A DNA stretch of 64,000 nucleotides from Trichopria drosophilae (taxonomy: Eukaryota > Arthropoda > Insecta > Hymenoptera > Diapriidae): positions 155,210,501-155,274,500 of the forward strand of contig CM059582.1 of the NCBI GenBank assembly GCA_030407085.1, written 5' to 3'. How positions within the stretch are numbered: the first letter of the stretch is position 1; each line of letters opens with the position of its first letter. Below, in pieces: positions 48,608-61,600 of the stretch. Below the pieces are notes generated by a model. The model had not been told where the DNA came from. It was given only the letters and a program-made list of their open reading frames with translations, and did not search any database. Position numbers and translations under genes: made by a program.

Positions 48608-49075
48608 AGAAAAGTACTTTATGTACGTCTTTTCGGTGCGTAAAGTAAACTTTACGCACTCGATTATACTTTACGCACGAAAAAGCCGTACGTAAACAAT
48701 ATTTCGGCACACGTGTGTGTGTGTAAAGTTCTTTACGCATACGCCCTTGTATCGAAAACTACCATTTTGCAATTGTGTGCGTAAAATTAGTGCGTAAAGT
48801 ACTTTTGATGCCTGCTTATCGTGCGTAAAGTTCACTTTTACGCACTCCAGATGACAAAATTCGTAAAGTGAACGGTCGTGCGTAAAGTTGTACTTTACGC
48901 ACTCAACCAGGCATCAAAACTTTACGCACTCTCTTTACGCACCCAATTACAAAAACTAGAATACCTAACATGGGTGTAAAGTATGACTGTTACGCATCGG
49001 TCGGGAATTTTACACATCACGCGGCGCCTCGTATGTATAGTTCCCGCCCGGTGCGTAAGAGTACACTTTAAACCC
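48608..49075. repeat. Hairpin-word island 4: array of TGCGTAAAGT in both orientations
   Basis: About 15 copies of TGCGTAAAGT or its complement ACTTTACGCA in ~440 bases, for example at 48637, 48649, 48668, 48791, 48822, 48879, 48892, 48919 and 48930, plus near copies (GTGTAAAGT, TTCGTAAAGT, TGCGTAAAATT). Adjacent opposite copies form hairpins such as TGCGTAAAGTAAACTTTACG. A longer mirror pair lies at about 48799-48830 and 48888-48920 (TTTTGATGCCTG... and CAGGCATCAAAA). Spacing is irregular, so it is not a simple tandem repeat or a CRISPR array. No coding sequence. Confidence 0.8.
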
Positions 49076-49110
49076 TTGTTAGGTAATATACTTTTTTAAA
49101 TTTAATTTAT

Positions 49111-49757
49111 GCAGGCCAACAAAATGTGCCGATCTCCATACCTCAGAAACAGAACTGCACTGTTTCAAAGGTTTTCGATGCGCTGAATCCAAATCTACGC
49201 GCAAAATTCTGCAAAACAGATCAAGATTTTCAGATATTCCAACTTCGAAGCGCCAAAAACACCGTTTTTGTCCTTTTTCAATAAAGTTTCGTGGCGGAAT
49301 AAAATTTTAATTTGCAATTTGACAAAACGCATATTAAAGTGCTATTCATCAACTTTAAAGTACGTTTTTAATCATTTCGATGCGATTATTTTGTTATCGA
49401 GTTATGGAAGTTTTTGTTAAGACACGATTATGATTTATTCGTTTTTTCACTTTTGGGTTAGGATCTCAAAATCTTGACCTGATATAGTAAGTCTGCGATC
49501 AGATTTAGTTTTAGCACATCGAAACCCTTCGGAAAAGTGCACTCAGGTTTCTGATGAATGTACTTTAATCTGTCTTTCGCCAATTTGCGAACAACAATTT
49601 TTTTCTGCAAAAAAACTTTGCAACAACGATGTTTTTGGCACCTTCGGGATACATATTAACGTGATAGAATACTTCTGCGAACAGATTTGGATTCAATGAG
49701 ACAAAACCCCCAGCAAAGTAAAGTTCGGTTTCTGGTTATAAATTTTGTTGGCCTGTG
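49111..49757. mobile_element. Element with CAGGCCAACAAAAT inverted ends and ~65 bp subrepeats
   Basis: CAGGCCAACAAAATGTG at 49112 is mirrored by AAATTTTGTTGGCCTG ending at about 49756; the mirror continues loosely for about 110 bp. Inside, a ~65 bp unit (CAGAAACxGAxxxxCACT... AAATCTGxTCGCAGA) occurs once forward near 49140 and twice reversed, near 49490 and 49680. Non-coding. It directly follows island 4. Confidence 0.6.
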
Positions 49758-51337
49758 TTATTAATCATAAATAACACCAATTTTCTTAATTTCGGGTTGC
49801 AATGAGTTCATGAAGATTTATCTTAAAGACAATCGGCATTAAAAGGAAATAAAATCTATAAATAAGAATATAAAAGACCTATAAATATTTTTCAAAAAGT
49901 TAATTGTTATATAAGTATCAATCAGTATATTATTTTAATATTTATGCGATATTTACATAAAATGAAATTTCCTTTATTGAGAAATATTATCTCGTATTTA
50001 TTTATTGAATGATTAATAATGTTCCATTAATGATATTTTAAGTATATTAAAATTAATTATTCTTGTAATTTCAATTGCATATTATGTGCATTTATTTTGA
50101 AAATGAATTTTAAAATGTTAATTTATCTCTTTATTCGTTGTAATTTCTTTATATATGTACATACTCCTTGTAGGGGAAAAAACTATTGAAAGTTCCAATG
50201 AAACGAAAATGAATAATTTTCAAATGTACTAAATTAAATGTACCTATTTAAACTACGTACAAATTAATAGTTTACCCTAAACTCTAAAATTGTTAATCGT
50301 ATTGTTTGAATAAAGCACCATTTTAAAACATCGGCAGTTTTCAAGGGTTGAAGAAAAAAATATTATGTTTCACATTAAAATTTAAAATTTATAATTAAAA
50401 AAATATAAGTTACTTAAATGTTACTTTTGCTATAGTACAGTCGTATGAATTCAAACAATTGTTTGAACCGATGCGAGACATGATATCTGTTTTTGGCTTA
50501 AATTGGCTTAAAGATTGTACTACTGACATAATGCCAAAGAAAATATAATTAAGAGTTAAACTAGGCTCGACTAAATACAACGGTTAGACAATTGAATATT
50601 AGGGTTGAGTCTTATGTTCTGTGGAATTCCAATTTGTTAATCCTTGGAAGTATATAGTCTTGTGGATTTTATTTTTGATTTGAAGTCATTATGGATGAAA
50701 AATGTTCCTTAACAATCTGCGATTATGTTTTGTACTTGGAAAAGCTCCCAAGCCCAAAATTGCGGCGAAATTCATTTTACCCAACGTAAAATGAGTACAA
50801 AGGAAATATATTGATCGTCCATTGCAGTTACCAATTCGCAAAAATGTGTAGCATCGATGCAGAAAATATGTGCTTGAGTTTCGAAAACGGAAGGTTGATA
50901 TTTTGTAAATAGACTATAGTTTAGTCATTATGTTGTTTTTATTATGTTCGTAGTTGCCTTGATAAAGTCATTTGAAACAATTCTAATTAAAAAGAAACAA
51001 TTGATTAATCATACATCTATATATTAATAATTAACCTACATTTAGAAAATCCCACTTAATTAATTACGGCATTCATAAATAATAACGACATTAAAAAAAT
51101 GAACACAAATTAAATACAAAGATATCTATGTTCCTTTATTAAATATTAAAACTAATATCATTGCATTTTTATTGTACGATGGTACTTAAAATTACTGCCT
51201 GTTATAGACGCTCAGAAAACTATTTTAGGGCGTCAATATAATAAATTATTTTTTCGTTTGCTGCGTAATATTAGAAAACACTGCAATATATTGTTGAGCA
51301 TTTTAGTAAATACAAGGAAGTATCTTAATCTGTTGTG
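49758..51337. other. Downstream of carrier gene, nothing recognised
   Basis: AT-rich. A minus-strand AATAAA at about 51140-51135 could serve as poly(A) signal for the carrier gene. No other feature seen. Confidence 0.4.
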
Positions 51338-54300
51338 TTATTTTAATGCTGACATCACAAAATCGTACCCAAAAAAAGTAGCCGCATTTACAGGAAATGA
51401 TCGGATGGTTAACATCACAAATCCTCTGAAGAAATTCGGTATTCCTCCTTGTCTATATATATCAGTGGCGCAAGACATCATTCCGCTATAGGTACGATTT
51501 TTAAGGTCATCTGCTTGTATTCTCGATTTGATCGTATCGAAATGAACTACAGGAACCCAAGCTGCGACACCTGCACATCATAATCGTGTTAAGTGGCTGT
51601 AATGTTTTAACGAGTTTAATTTTAAAGATATATTAAAAAACTATTAGGTTAATTCATCATTAATTTGATTATATATAAATTACTCCGTTTGATTTTCGTA
51701 ATCAGTGTTATGATATACAACGAATTATCGACGATTGTGTTAAATTACATTAACCAATATTAATTGATTATATGATGAGAATGTCAATTATATAAATACA
51801 AATTAATTGAGATGATGAGTATGCTATTAACTACAAGTGGTAAAGAAAATATTGTTTTCAAGTACTCTGTAGTTTTGCTGTTTGATATTGTATTAAATAC
51901 ATGGTTGAGCACCTACAACTTCTCTGTTTAGGAGGTATCAACATTTACTTTGATAGTAAAATGAAGACTTATTAAATCAAGCACGGGTTAAAGATTTTAG
52001 ACCTCAATATTCATGAACATAATATTAAGGTTATTTTAAAATGGGTCTTGCCCCGAGATTTTTTCGCGACGTCTATTCTTGAATAGCTTAAATATGCGAA
52101 AATTTGAAGATCATTTGCATGAAACAAACCCTTTGCTGATCCAGGGTTTCGAAAAACGTTGAAAATGATTTATTTACTTTTACGTAATTAGATTTTATGG
52201 TTACGCTATCGGTCGCTTTGGTAATATAAAGCTCCGACTAGCTCATTTCAAAACACTTATGACGTCTTAAAGAGTGTCGTATATTTATTGCAAGAAATGT
52301 CTTTGTAAAGTTTATTCCACGATATTTTTCGAGATTGGCAGATTGGCAAATTGCCCCCCCCCCAAAAAAAACAGTATTTTTATAGATATTGGACCAAATC
52401 TCAAAGAAGGAATTTAAAGCTGAAGTGAATAGCTTTCGAGTTCACATTGAACGTAAAACGAGCATCGTTTACAGGTAAATCTTTATAAGTAAATGAAATC
52501 AAAGCCACTAAGAAGCTTAAAATGATCATTTTAATTTCTTCTGTATGTAAACCTCAGTAATGACGTCATACTTTTGAGGGGTAATTTATGCAAATACCAA
52601 CGAGAACTTTTAAATTATTAGTGCTGTAGCATATTTAGTAGACAGTATATTCATGAACTTAAACATATTTACATTAGTCTGTGAATATCCATACAATATT
52701 TATAATATTATGTGCATTTCGAACATCCATGCAATGAACATTTATTGCCACCTGGAATCAGTTTAAGTAACTATTCGTTACTACACTAGGTAAACTATTA
52801 AGTTTACTAAAACCGTTAATTTCTAGGAATCTTTCATAGTTTTGATTTTGTCAAGTGTTTTCTTAGAATCCAACAAATTTCATTGCAAATGTAGACTCAC
52901 CTGCAAGGCCTCCTGCCATTAAAGTTTCAAAATTTCCAGAATCGTGATCCAACACACCATGTAAGTAGTATTTACAGTATTCGTACGTCATAATGTATGT
53001 CCAACAGCCAATAGAGTCTCTAATTGCGACATACTTTAAACGTAAGTAAAATTAAATGTAATTCTGCAATACGCAATAAATTAAAACATTCATATATCTA
53101 AATAGATATTTTAATATGAAAATAGTTAACGGGACAACAATATGTTTCCGCATACTATTAGAATGAAAGAACAACTAATGAAAGAATAAGAATTATAGAG
53201 TATAAGAATACTAGATTCAGGTAGTTGACTTTCGTAGGTAAATCTCGATAAACGTACAATGAAATCCCATATATATCCTCAAAAAGTTTTTTACTAAATT
53301 CCTGGATATTGCATGTTTAACACGAGAATAATAATAAAAAGTTAACGTACTTGTATAGGGTAGTATAACATCTTAGATAAATAAAAGATAAATAGCAGAC
53401 TTTAGCCAGTGTAATAATTGTAATTCTGTATGTTTTACAATTCACTTGCAGCAGGAACTTTAAGAAACGTTGCTGTGGCTTAAAAAAAATCTTTTTCCTG
53501 TGCTTATGTGAAAAACGAATGCAGGGTATGTGGAATCCAAGACTTACTTTCCGTTTAAGTCTGGAACTATCGATGGTAAGGCATTTAAACTGACGGAAAA
53601 ATTATGATAACTAACAAACAAACCATTCGAGTTTGGTTTCAAACCAGTATAAACACACTTCAATGTAAAATTGACAAATTTATAACACAATAATATATAA
53701 TAAAGATTATTGTAAAAAAGAGAATGGAGAAAATAAATTCTACTATTTTGGCTAGTAAAAGATGCATTGCATTGAATCTACTGACAAAATCTTCATTAAA
53801 CAAACAGGAAATAAATTTACAACGTATGCCTATTAACATGTAATTCCCAAACCTCCATAATGTAGGAACTCCACCTAAATATAACCCTCGTATTCCATGT
53901 TGTTGTAGAATCGTCCGAGCAGTAGCGGTAGCTCCCAGATCTGAATTGTATTTGGCTCTACCATGTCTCCGAGGGATAACCTCTCCTGTGAACATTTATT
54001 AAAATATTTAAGGTTTATTATATTGTAATTTTAGGGAAAATAAGTTTTATAATGTTCAATGACGTTTATTAGATAAAGAATTACACGCAATTATAGTTTA
54101 TTTACAATGAAACCGAATGAAGCCAAAGACTCTTTTATAAAATGTTTAAAATTTTGTTTCTATTCGATGAAAACCGTAAGTTTCTGATTGTCAAATATTT
54201 TAGGACTTAAATTTTGTGAATTTACAACAAAAAAATAATCATTTTTACAGTTATCGATGCAAATGTCTACAAATTGTAATTGGACAAAAGGTGTAATTTT

Positions 54301-55962
54301 ATTACACGTTAAATATCCTCTGCAGAGGAAATTACGGAATTTTTTAGTTTGTTGCTTATTGGTATGCAAATAAAATTTATTTCTTATTATCTTGTTACTT
54401 AATTTATCATATTATCCCATACCTTGGCGTAACTGCATCTTCACTTTGATTAATTCACTAGGGCAAGCTATGAAAAACTGTCCAATACTTCCCATATTGC
54501 TAGCTATGAAAATGTCGAAAAACCATCCTTGATTTGTTGGCAATATTTCTCGAGCATCGTTGCCTCGATTTGTTTGTAATATTCGCATACAATTTCCGTA
54601 GAGTCCGAAAAATATTGAGTTTATTAAACCAGCACATAAAACGGGAAATAACATTCCTTTGTATAAACCGAGAATCTAAGAAATAATGACATGTATTACT
54701 AGCAAAGGACATGAATTTAAAATTGTTGGATGAATTAAATAATTATTTGTGTTGAATCATAGCTTCAGAATTTGAAATGTTCCTGTAGAACCTGGAAGAA
54801 AACGATGAATAATTCGATAATTTGTGGCAGGTGCTTACTGGGAATTTAGTAATATTCTGACTACTGTGTTTATAATGACGATTTGTGATGTATCTTAAAA
54901 ATTCCTATAGCATAGCAAAATTTACTACTTTTGTAACATTTATCAAAATAGTCCATTGAACTTTATTATTTATTAAATCTTTTGACACGAACTGGCTAGC
55001 AATGTACTGGGGAGGAAATTTACTGGAAACTACATTAAACAGAAAGTATTCCTCTTATAAAGAGACATCGAGCTAATAACTAACAAAGAATGTCCACAGG
55101 GATCCCCTACTATCAAATCTGGTGGTTAAGAAACTCTTGGAAATATCCAATGTCCAGAGGATGCAAAGAACCAAAGGTCTGTGGATGATATCAGGATCTT
55201 AAGGAACTGGTCTAGGAGTATATTGTCCAAACAGGAATAACAAACTAAAATTATTCTTGGCACCCGCACAGGGACGTGTAGACACAGAGCTTCATAATTG
55301 CCGAAAGAAAAAATTGGTTAGGCTCCTCCTGTATAAGTATTGATGATCTTACATCATCGGAACTCAAGTAGAACCTTGAATTCATTAGAAGAACAAGGAT
55401 GCAGAAGTTACTCAAATGAGCCATAATTGATCCTCGGAGAAGAAATTAGAAAGGCACAGTAGAGCTTATTTGGGCGTGAAATAGCAACAAATAACATATG
55501 GAACCTCTTCAGGCGTTTCACAAAATAAAAATACATTTTTGAAAGTAATTCTAGATATAAGTAGCAATGGTTAATAGCATCAATTCACGAGAAAATGTTG
55601 AAAGAGACTATAATAATAACAAACCACAAACCCCATCTTTTTTAATGATTGTCGCTATCACTTTTTTCGTTGGTAAGTGGCTGTCGCACATTTGTTGGTG
55701 AGTTTTCACGGTGTCAAAAGGATGTCCAACAATCACACCGGAGATTCCTTAAAATAGCAATCAGTGCATGAATAAACCGTATTCGCAAATTGAGTATTGT
55801 TAATTGAATAAATATTAAAGTTATCCATTTAAAATTAAAATTTATTTTACTTTAATTAATGCAGTTATACATATTGTGCATCACAGGCTAATTTTGGAGG
55901 TTATTTGTTATAGGTTACTTACCCGCTGCCCATCCTGCCATGAAATCATGATAAAGTTCCAT
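51338..55962 (-). CDS. Mitochondrial carrier (SLC25 family, SLC25A45-like), complete
   Basis: Six coding exons on the minus strand: 55962-55923 (ATG), 55747-55632, 54675-54423, 53985-53853, 53019-52901, 51570-51338 (TAA). All have GT/AG borders and phases join cleanly to 894 bases, 297 residues, the usual size of a carrier of the inner mitochondrial membrane. The three repeats each show the family signature: HPFDTVK followed by DGILGLYKG; CPSELIK followed by HGIRGLYLGG; and HFDTIK followed by GGIPNFFRG. MELYHDFMAGWAAG opens the first helix, and IRSFPVNAATFFGYDF near the end is typical of the SLC25A45/47/48/29/20 branch (amino acid or acylcarnitine-type carriers). Substrate not determinable. 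In the third signature the usual proline is histidine (VHFD). A non-LTR retrotransposon fragment sits in intron 2. Same strand as the metalloproteinase upstream. Confidence 0.9.
55080..55500 (+). pseudogene. Decayed non-LTR retrotransposon (RT / RNase H end)
   Basis: In the carrier's intron 2. KECPQGSPT at about 55088 recalls the CPQGS block of Jockey/R1-type reverse transcriptase. Further on, LGTRTGTCRHRAS, then CISIDDLTSSEL and NLEFIRRTRM with later frame changes and stops, fit the C-terminal end of such ORF2 proteins (TGHC.., C..C....ET..H.L, CPAL). Several stops and frameshifts; the middle is deleted. The clade is uncertain. Confidence 0.45.
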
Positions 55963-57207
55963 TTAATACTATAATTTATCCCGAAAAGATTGGAAATGGT
56001 ATTTCGTTCGTTTTCCAATGATTCAAAGTATATATTTTTGTTTATCATATCGAAAATTTTGTAGACCATGTCATGACGTGAACAAATAGAACAAACTGTA
56101 CATATCAAGTTACTTGGGTTAATATGTATCTTCAGTTGTTAGGAAATCAAAATTTATGCCCGGATAAATAAAATAGATTCATGTGATAACACACTTAAAT
56201 GTTCTGGATTATTCATCGGTGTAGGGAATGACGTTGACCATACATGTTATATTTCTAAATGAAATAATTGGTTTTGATGCATGCATAAAATGTTACTTAT
56301 ACGATGATTACGTGCAATAATTTCCGCATGCTAATGGACAATTTTGCTAATTGGTAGTTTGATGAGAACAAAATTTCAAGAATTAAAAATTAAATCCGTA
56401 ACTTTGTGGTATGTGTGACTTAATGAAATCAGTAAATATAAGTTAATAGTCCATAGATAAGTTATTTAATAATAATATAAAAAAGTATGTTGTAAACTTG
56501 AAACCTCAATATATGTTGTCAGGAATTGTTCACATTCGGGTTTGTATTCATATACTTGAGCAAAAATAATTAATAATCTATATGGCATTCTTTCGTTCTA
56601 GAGAAAGAAAAATTAAAATATATGAAATATATTTTGTTCGTGAATCGTACGTAGAGCAGATTCATGTATCGAAGAAAGGTAATGTAACAAAAACTAGGGT
56701 GCCTCCGACCCGGGTGCCTACAGACTGGGTGCCTACAATACATGTTCGTTTATGAGAATATTCCCTTTGCAGCATAGTTAGGAATTAATGGCGGTTGGGG
56801 GGGGGGGGTAGTTCGAACATATTTTAATATAGTGCAATAATGTTTTGTTTCTGCAATGAATAAAATCTGAAAATGAGCATTTTCAAAACTTCGCCCCGAA
56901 CGCAGACCAACCGAGGTATTAATAAGGCAGGCATAAAAACAGGAATAAAAATAAGTTAGGTAATTTCAAATCCAACATATCAGCTGCCGCATTAACAAAT
57001 AACATTTTATTTTTTTATGCCCCCCCCCCCCCATTAACATACGGATGCATCCAAAACATTGATCAAGTCTAGCGCCTCACTTGGCATCCCTCCTACTCGC
57101 CGCCATAAAAATCCTTAACTTTCACGAGCTTTAGGCGAATGTTTTTGAATTATTACCACATTATACCAGTTGTTAAATAGTTCCAATAACATTACCTTCT
57201 ATAAGTT
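55963..57207. other. Intergenic between carrier and metalloproteinase, with G/C runs
   Basis: Contains the carrier's 5' flank. A short GGGTGCCT(A)C repeat (three copies, 56698-56745), a G-run at about 56799-56808 and a C-run at about 57021-57032 are also present. No exon recognised. Confidence 0.4.
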
Positions 57208-57645
57208 GGGGGGGGGGGGGGGGGTTGGCTACCCGACACCAACATCATAACAAAAATGTTTATGGCCCCCCACCCGGACCCCCTCCCCACCACCACCTCC
57301 CCTTGGCTACTCCACACCAACATCACAGCAAAAAAAATTATATGTCCCCCCCCCCCTCCCGACCCCCGAAAACCCCCTCCCCACCACGACCTCTCCTTGG
57401 CTACCCGACACCATCATCACAGTAAAAAAAATTTTCTCCCCCCCCCCCCACCCGGACCCCCTCCCCACCACCACCTCCCCTTGGCTATTCGACACCAACA
57501 TCATAGCAAAAATTTTTTTTTTGCCTCCCCCCCCCCCGCGCGACCCCCTACCCGAGCCTTCTCTCCACCACCACTACCTCCCCTTGGCTACGCGACACCA
57601 TCATCACAGTGAAAAATTTTTGTGTGCCCCCCCCCCCCCCCCCCT
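57208..57645. repeat. C-rich minisatellite, five units
   Basis: Units start with TTGGCTACxCGACACCA at 57225, 57303, 57397, 57481 and 57584, so units are 78, 94, 84 and 103 bases; the last is partial. Each has ACATCA(T/C)A(A)CA, an A/T-rich step, a C-run and GACCCCCT-CCCCACCACCACC. The array begins after a G-run (about 57207-57224) and ends with a long C-run (about 57627-57644). Length variation is mostly in the C-runs. Proline/histidine-rich frames on the plus strand come from this repeat and are not genes. Confidence 0.85.
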
Positions 57646-57884
57646 TTCGGGAGTATTATAATGCGACTTAAACTGAAGGAAATGCTTAATTATATATGAG
57701 TGATTTTTTTCATGTTTATTCGTTTTTACGACATTACTGTTGGTTTTTCGAAAAAAATGTATAGAACCTTTTTTGTAGAGAATTCGATGCTCTATCTTTT
57801 TTGTTTGAAACATTTTTTTGTGTGATTTGTATTTCAAAACGAAAAATGCAAAAAACTTGTTTTTTTGTTGTTTTTTTAACCGAC

Positions 57885-58165
57885 CATCCAGTAATCTTGT
57901 ATGGATATACTCCAAAAACTAATCAGATCTGCGTTTTACCATGCCAAACTGAAATATAGCAGCAAATTTTAAATCGGCCTTACCGTGTGCGCGATATCGC
58001 GAGACATAAAAACGGGACGTACGTACGTACGTACAAGATCACGGACACAAATTTTTTTTTTCGTTTTTTGGCTTCCTTAGGGTCTGAAACGTGGACATTT
58101 GATGAAAAACTATAGGGTAATTTTTTTGCCCGAGGTGACCAAATTCAATACTTCGTCCAGACTTA
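57885..58165. repeat. Probable dispersed repeat with (GTAC)n
   Basis: A patch less AT-rich than its surroundings, with CGCGATATCGCG palindromic text and CGTACGTACGTACGTAC at 58018-58034. The style is of an interspersed repeat, but no boundary or family could be assigned. No coding sequence. Confidence 0.35.
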
Positions 58166-58519
58166 AGGTCTGGGTCGAAGTAATATATGTTACACAACTG
58201 CATCTATGACTAGATTCGATCAAGTAATTACATCAGTGTGATCTGTATACTGAGACAAGTTTTCATCAAATATATATATAGGAATTTGAGTTCGTATACC
58301 AAAAAAAAAAACACCTTTACGAGAAAATAGACCGCTCTTTATTTTGCGAATCGCAATCGCATTATTCGCAACTCGCCGTCTAATGCTCACAGCAGCTGCC
58401 GTGGAACTACTCGTTCCTGCCGAAAAGTTAACTAGTAAATTTTTCTTTTTAATTTATCAGATACACTTCGAGCACTTCGAGGAAAATAACTGCTCAACAG
58501 ATTGTTAACATTTTACAAT

Positions 58520-58530
58520 TTATTTATTCA
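58520..58530 (-). terminator. Candidate poly(A) signal of the metalloproteinase
   Basis: AATAAATAAA-like text on the minus strand about 150 bases past the stop codon. It is the nearest good signal. Confidence 0.35.
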
Positions 58531-58676
58531 TAAGTAATTACACGTACTTTCATTTAACTGTTGTGAAATAGAATCATACAGTATAAGAAGCTTGCATAGC
58601 GCACATAGAGTATTTACATTCAACATGGGATTTGTATACATTTTTAACATTTATGATATGAACTTATTTTTTCAGT

Positions 58677-61600
58677 TTACGAAAAGTTGAAATTGAAAAT
58701 ATCTGGCCACCAATTTGCACCCAGGCCACCAGCTGGCCTTGCTGGATTCCAGTTATTCGGTCTACTAGGCCGTATAGGATCTTTAGGATATTCGAAATTA
58801 TCTTCCACATGACTTAGTTCTTCTGGACGCAAAACGCATTTTCCATTGAGACAGATCTACGAAGAACACAGAAAAAAGTAAATTATAAAGAAATTCATGT
58901 ACTCATCTTTTACCGCTACATTATTACTACACAAATTATAATGTTGAAAATTTCCTCCGCTATAGTGCAAAACCGGGTATCTTATCCATATCTTAATGGA
59001 AAAATGTCTAAAAATCAAAGATAGTATTAACGTCTATTAAAAATAAAAAAGATATTTTCCTATTTTGAAAATTGAGATGCGCAAGGTAAAAACGATTCAT
59101 GTCTTGTTCTAAGTTTTATTCGTTTTGATATTGGCCACAAGGATATTGAAAATCTTAAGTCATATAGAAAATAAAGACACAAATATATGTCATACGCATG
59201 TTCTAAGTTTATGATTAAACCTAATATTATTTGCAATAACTGATATAAGTGCATAATAGTAGCAATTCGAAATTTGTAACTCAACCTAGTCCAATCCCAT
59301 AATTTATCTAAAATACACAGTTTTGTAGTGTACAACAATAATTTACTCAGATTAAAATTTACATTTAATTTTTTAAATATTGATTATAGTTCGATCTTGA
59401 TTATGATCACCATTTATTACCCTCGAGCTGAGGTCAAACTTTTTAGTTATAAGCTGCATTTGAACACCGTCTTACAGTAGAGTTCACGCGACTTGTAAGA
59501 AGTCGTTCAATCAGGCATAATCGAAGTGATCTATAGATTCCGCGTTAGTTACTATATATATAGTAAGCGTGTAGAATAAAGCAATGCAATATTACTATGA
59601 ACCAAGCAAGACTTACTTTGCCACGTTGACAAGATGTTCCTTCAGCAGCTGGCTCATTGGTCCATCTACATACCCGACCGTCACAGCAGTATAAATTTTC
59701 ACACGCAGATTGGCCAGTCTAGCGATTTAAGTGAATGTTGAGTTAATAAAATTAGCGAAAATTAAAGTTTTAATTAATTACTTGTTACTTTTCTAACGCT
59801 TACATTAAAGTGAACATAGGTTGGACCATACTTTTTCGTACACTGTTCAGCTAACGTTAGATGTGGTAATACTTTCGGCGTCTGTTTGCCAACAGTTGGT
59901 GTGTTATAAAGACACCTTGCATTTGGAGAACTACAAAATTTAATTATTTAACATATTAAATATAGTTAAATTAAAAAAATAGATTTTATTACCTTAAAAA
60001 TCTTTGCATGACTGCTAAACTGCAGTTGGAAAAGTGCATTCCCACTTTATTTTCTGTATCTCTAGAATCACTATAACCCATAATGAATACTTGGTTATCA
60101 TCTAAGCATTGTTTTCTATGCTCTTGACCTTTAATTTCGTCATAAGCGCCAAACCTGTATGAAGAACATGTTTTTTGTATTACATATTATATTTTCATGT
60201 ACACTACAAATGATAATACCATTTCCATTAAGTGTATATATACACAAAATAGTCCTTTAGTCAATATTATACAATGTGTTTTAAGTATTAACTTACAAGT
60301 GACCCAATTCATGAGCAATAGTGCCAATTCTACCGAAGTTGCCATCGTCAAGAGTAGTTGCTACGGCTGCGTTTGTACATATCCCACGATGGTATGCAAT
60401 ACCTGTATTATAAATTATTTAACTGATTTAATTTGTTCGGGAATAAACCCGTAAGTAACAGTAGTGTTTACTCCTTAATAAATCCATAAAAATTTATAGC
60501 AGTTTTAAATGATCTAGAATTTGTAATAACGTACCAGCTACATATCGTTGTTCGTTTATTGTTTTTACAGGTCGACTGAAAACAGATTAATGTAAAGTTA
60601 ATTAAGTAATTTATAATTTAATTTATATGAACTGAGTAATTATTAATTACGAACTGGATTAAATGGACGGCAGCGTCATATTTGGGCAAATTCCATTTTT
60701 CTCTATACAAGTGCACTGCCAACGGACCCAAAATGTTATCCAAATTCTTGTTAACGTACTTTGAATATGGAGCTGCGTTCTGATCCTAATTTCGTTTACA
60801 ACAATATTAGCATTACATTTTTTTTATAAGTAAGAGTTATTTTCTATTTGTTTGACTGTACATATTTATTTCAATAATGAAACGAAATAAAAGGACATTC
60901 TTCTTAAGGAATCGCAGATATTTATGAAATACTTTCAGAATATAATAATATTATTATTATTATATGTTATTATGTCGTAATATTACATTAACGATATATT
61001 ATTGCTATTCTTGCAATGATTATATTATACAATTTCCATTAAAATATAGAATTTCATTGCATAAAAATATTTCAAATATGTATGCTTATCAGTTGGAATT
61101 AAACATAATTTTCTGAATGTTAATAACTATTTTTTTAAATTATTTATATTTACCGTAGCAATAACGATTCCAGCAACGTTTAAACGAACTTTCGGGTGTT
61201 CCAGTGATCTGTATCTTAAATCAACTGCTGTCCAGAGCGCTAACACGTATTTGGCAACTTCAATGGGATCTTCATTTAAAGCTCTGCAGAATTAAACTCA
61301 GTTATTAAATCTTGAAAACGTGATAAAAGAATAATGATGATGTATACATAATAAGTTTATTTACTTGTACGTCAGGTAGTCCAGAAGAACCAAAATTTCT
61401 GGGTATACGGTTTCTGGTACCTTCGGGGTTGCCCTTCTCGTGGTTGGTTTCCAAGGATTATAAGTCGGTGCTCTTGGATTTGCAATATAATTCCAACCTA
61501 TCATTAAAAGTAACCTTATCGTTAATTTATTAAAGATGTTAAATTGCTGAAGTACTTAATAAGATGAAAGATTTTCCCATGTTTGGTATTTCATATGCTA

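Noticed and set aside
48608..49075. CRISPR-like array
   Set aside because: Repeats are 10 bases, in both orientations with irregular spacing, in a eukaryotic genome.
57225..57612. Proline/histidine-rich open frames on the plus strand and Gly-rich frame on the minus strand
   Set aside because: They are translations of the C-rich minisatellite; no start context, splice sites or family match.
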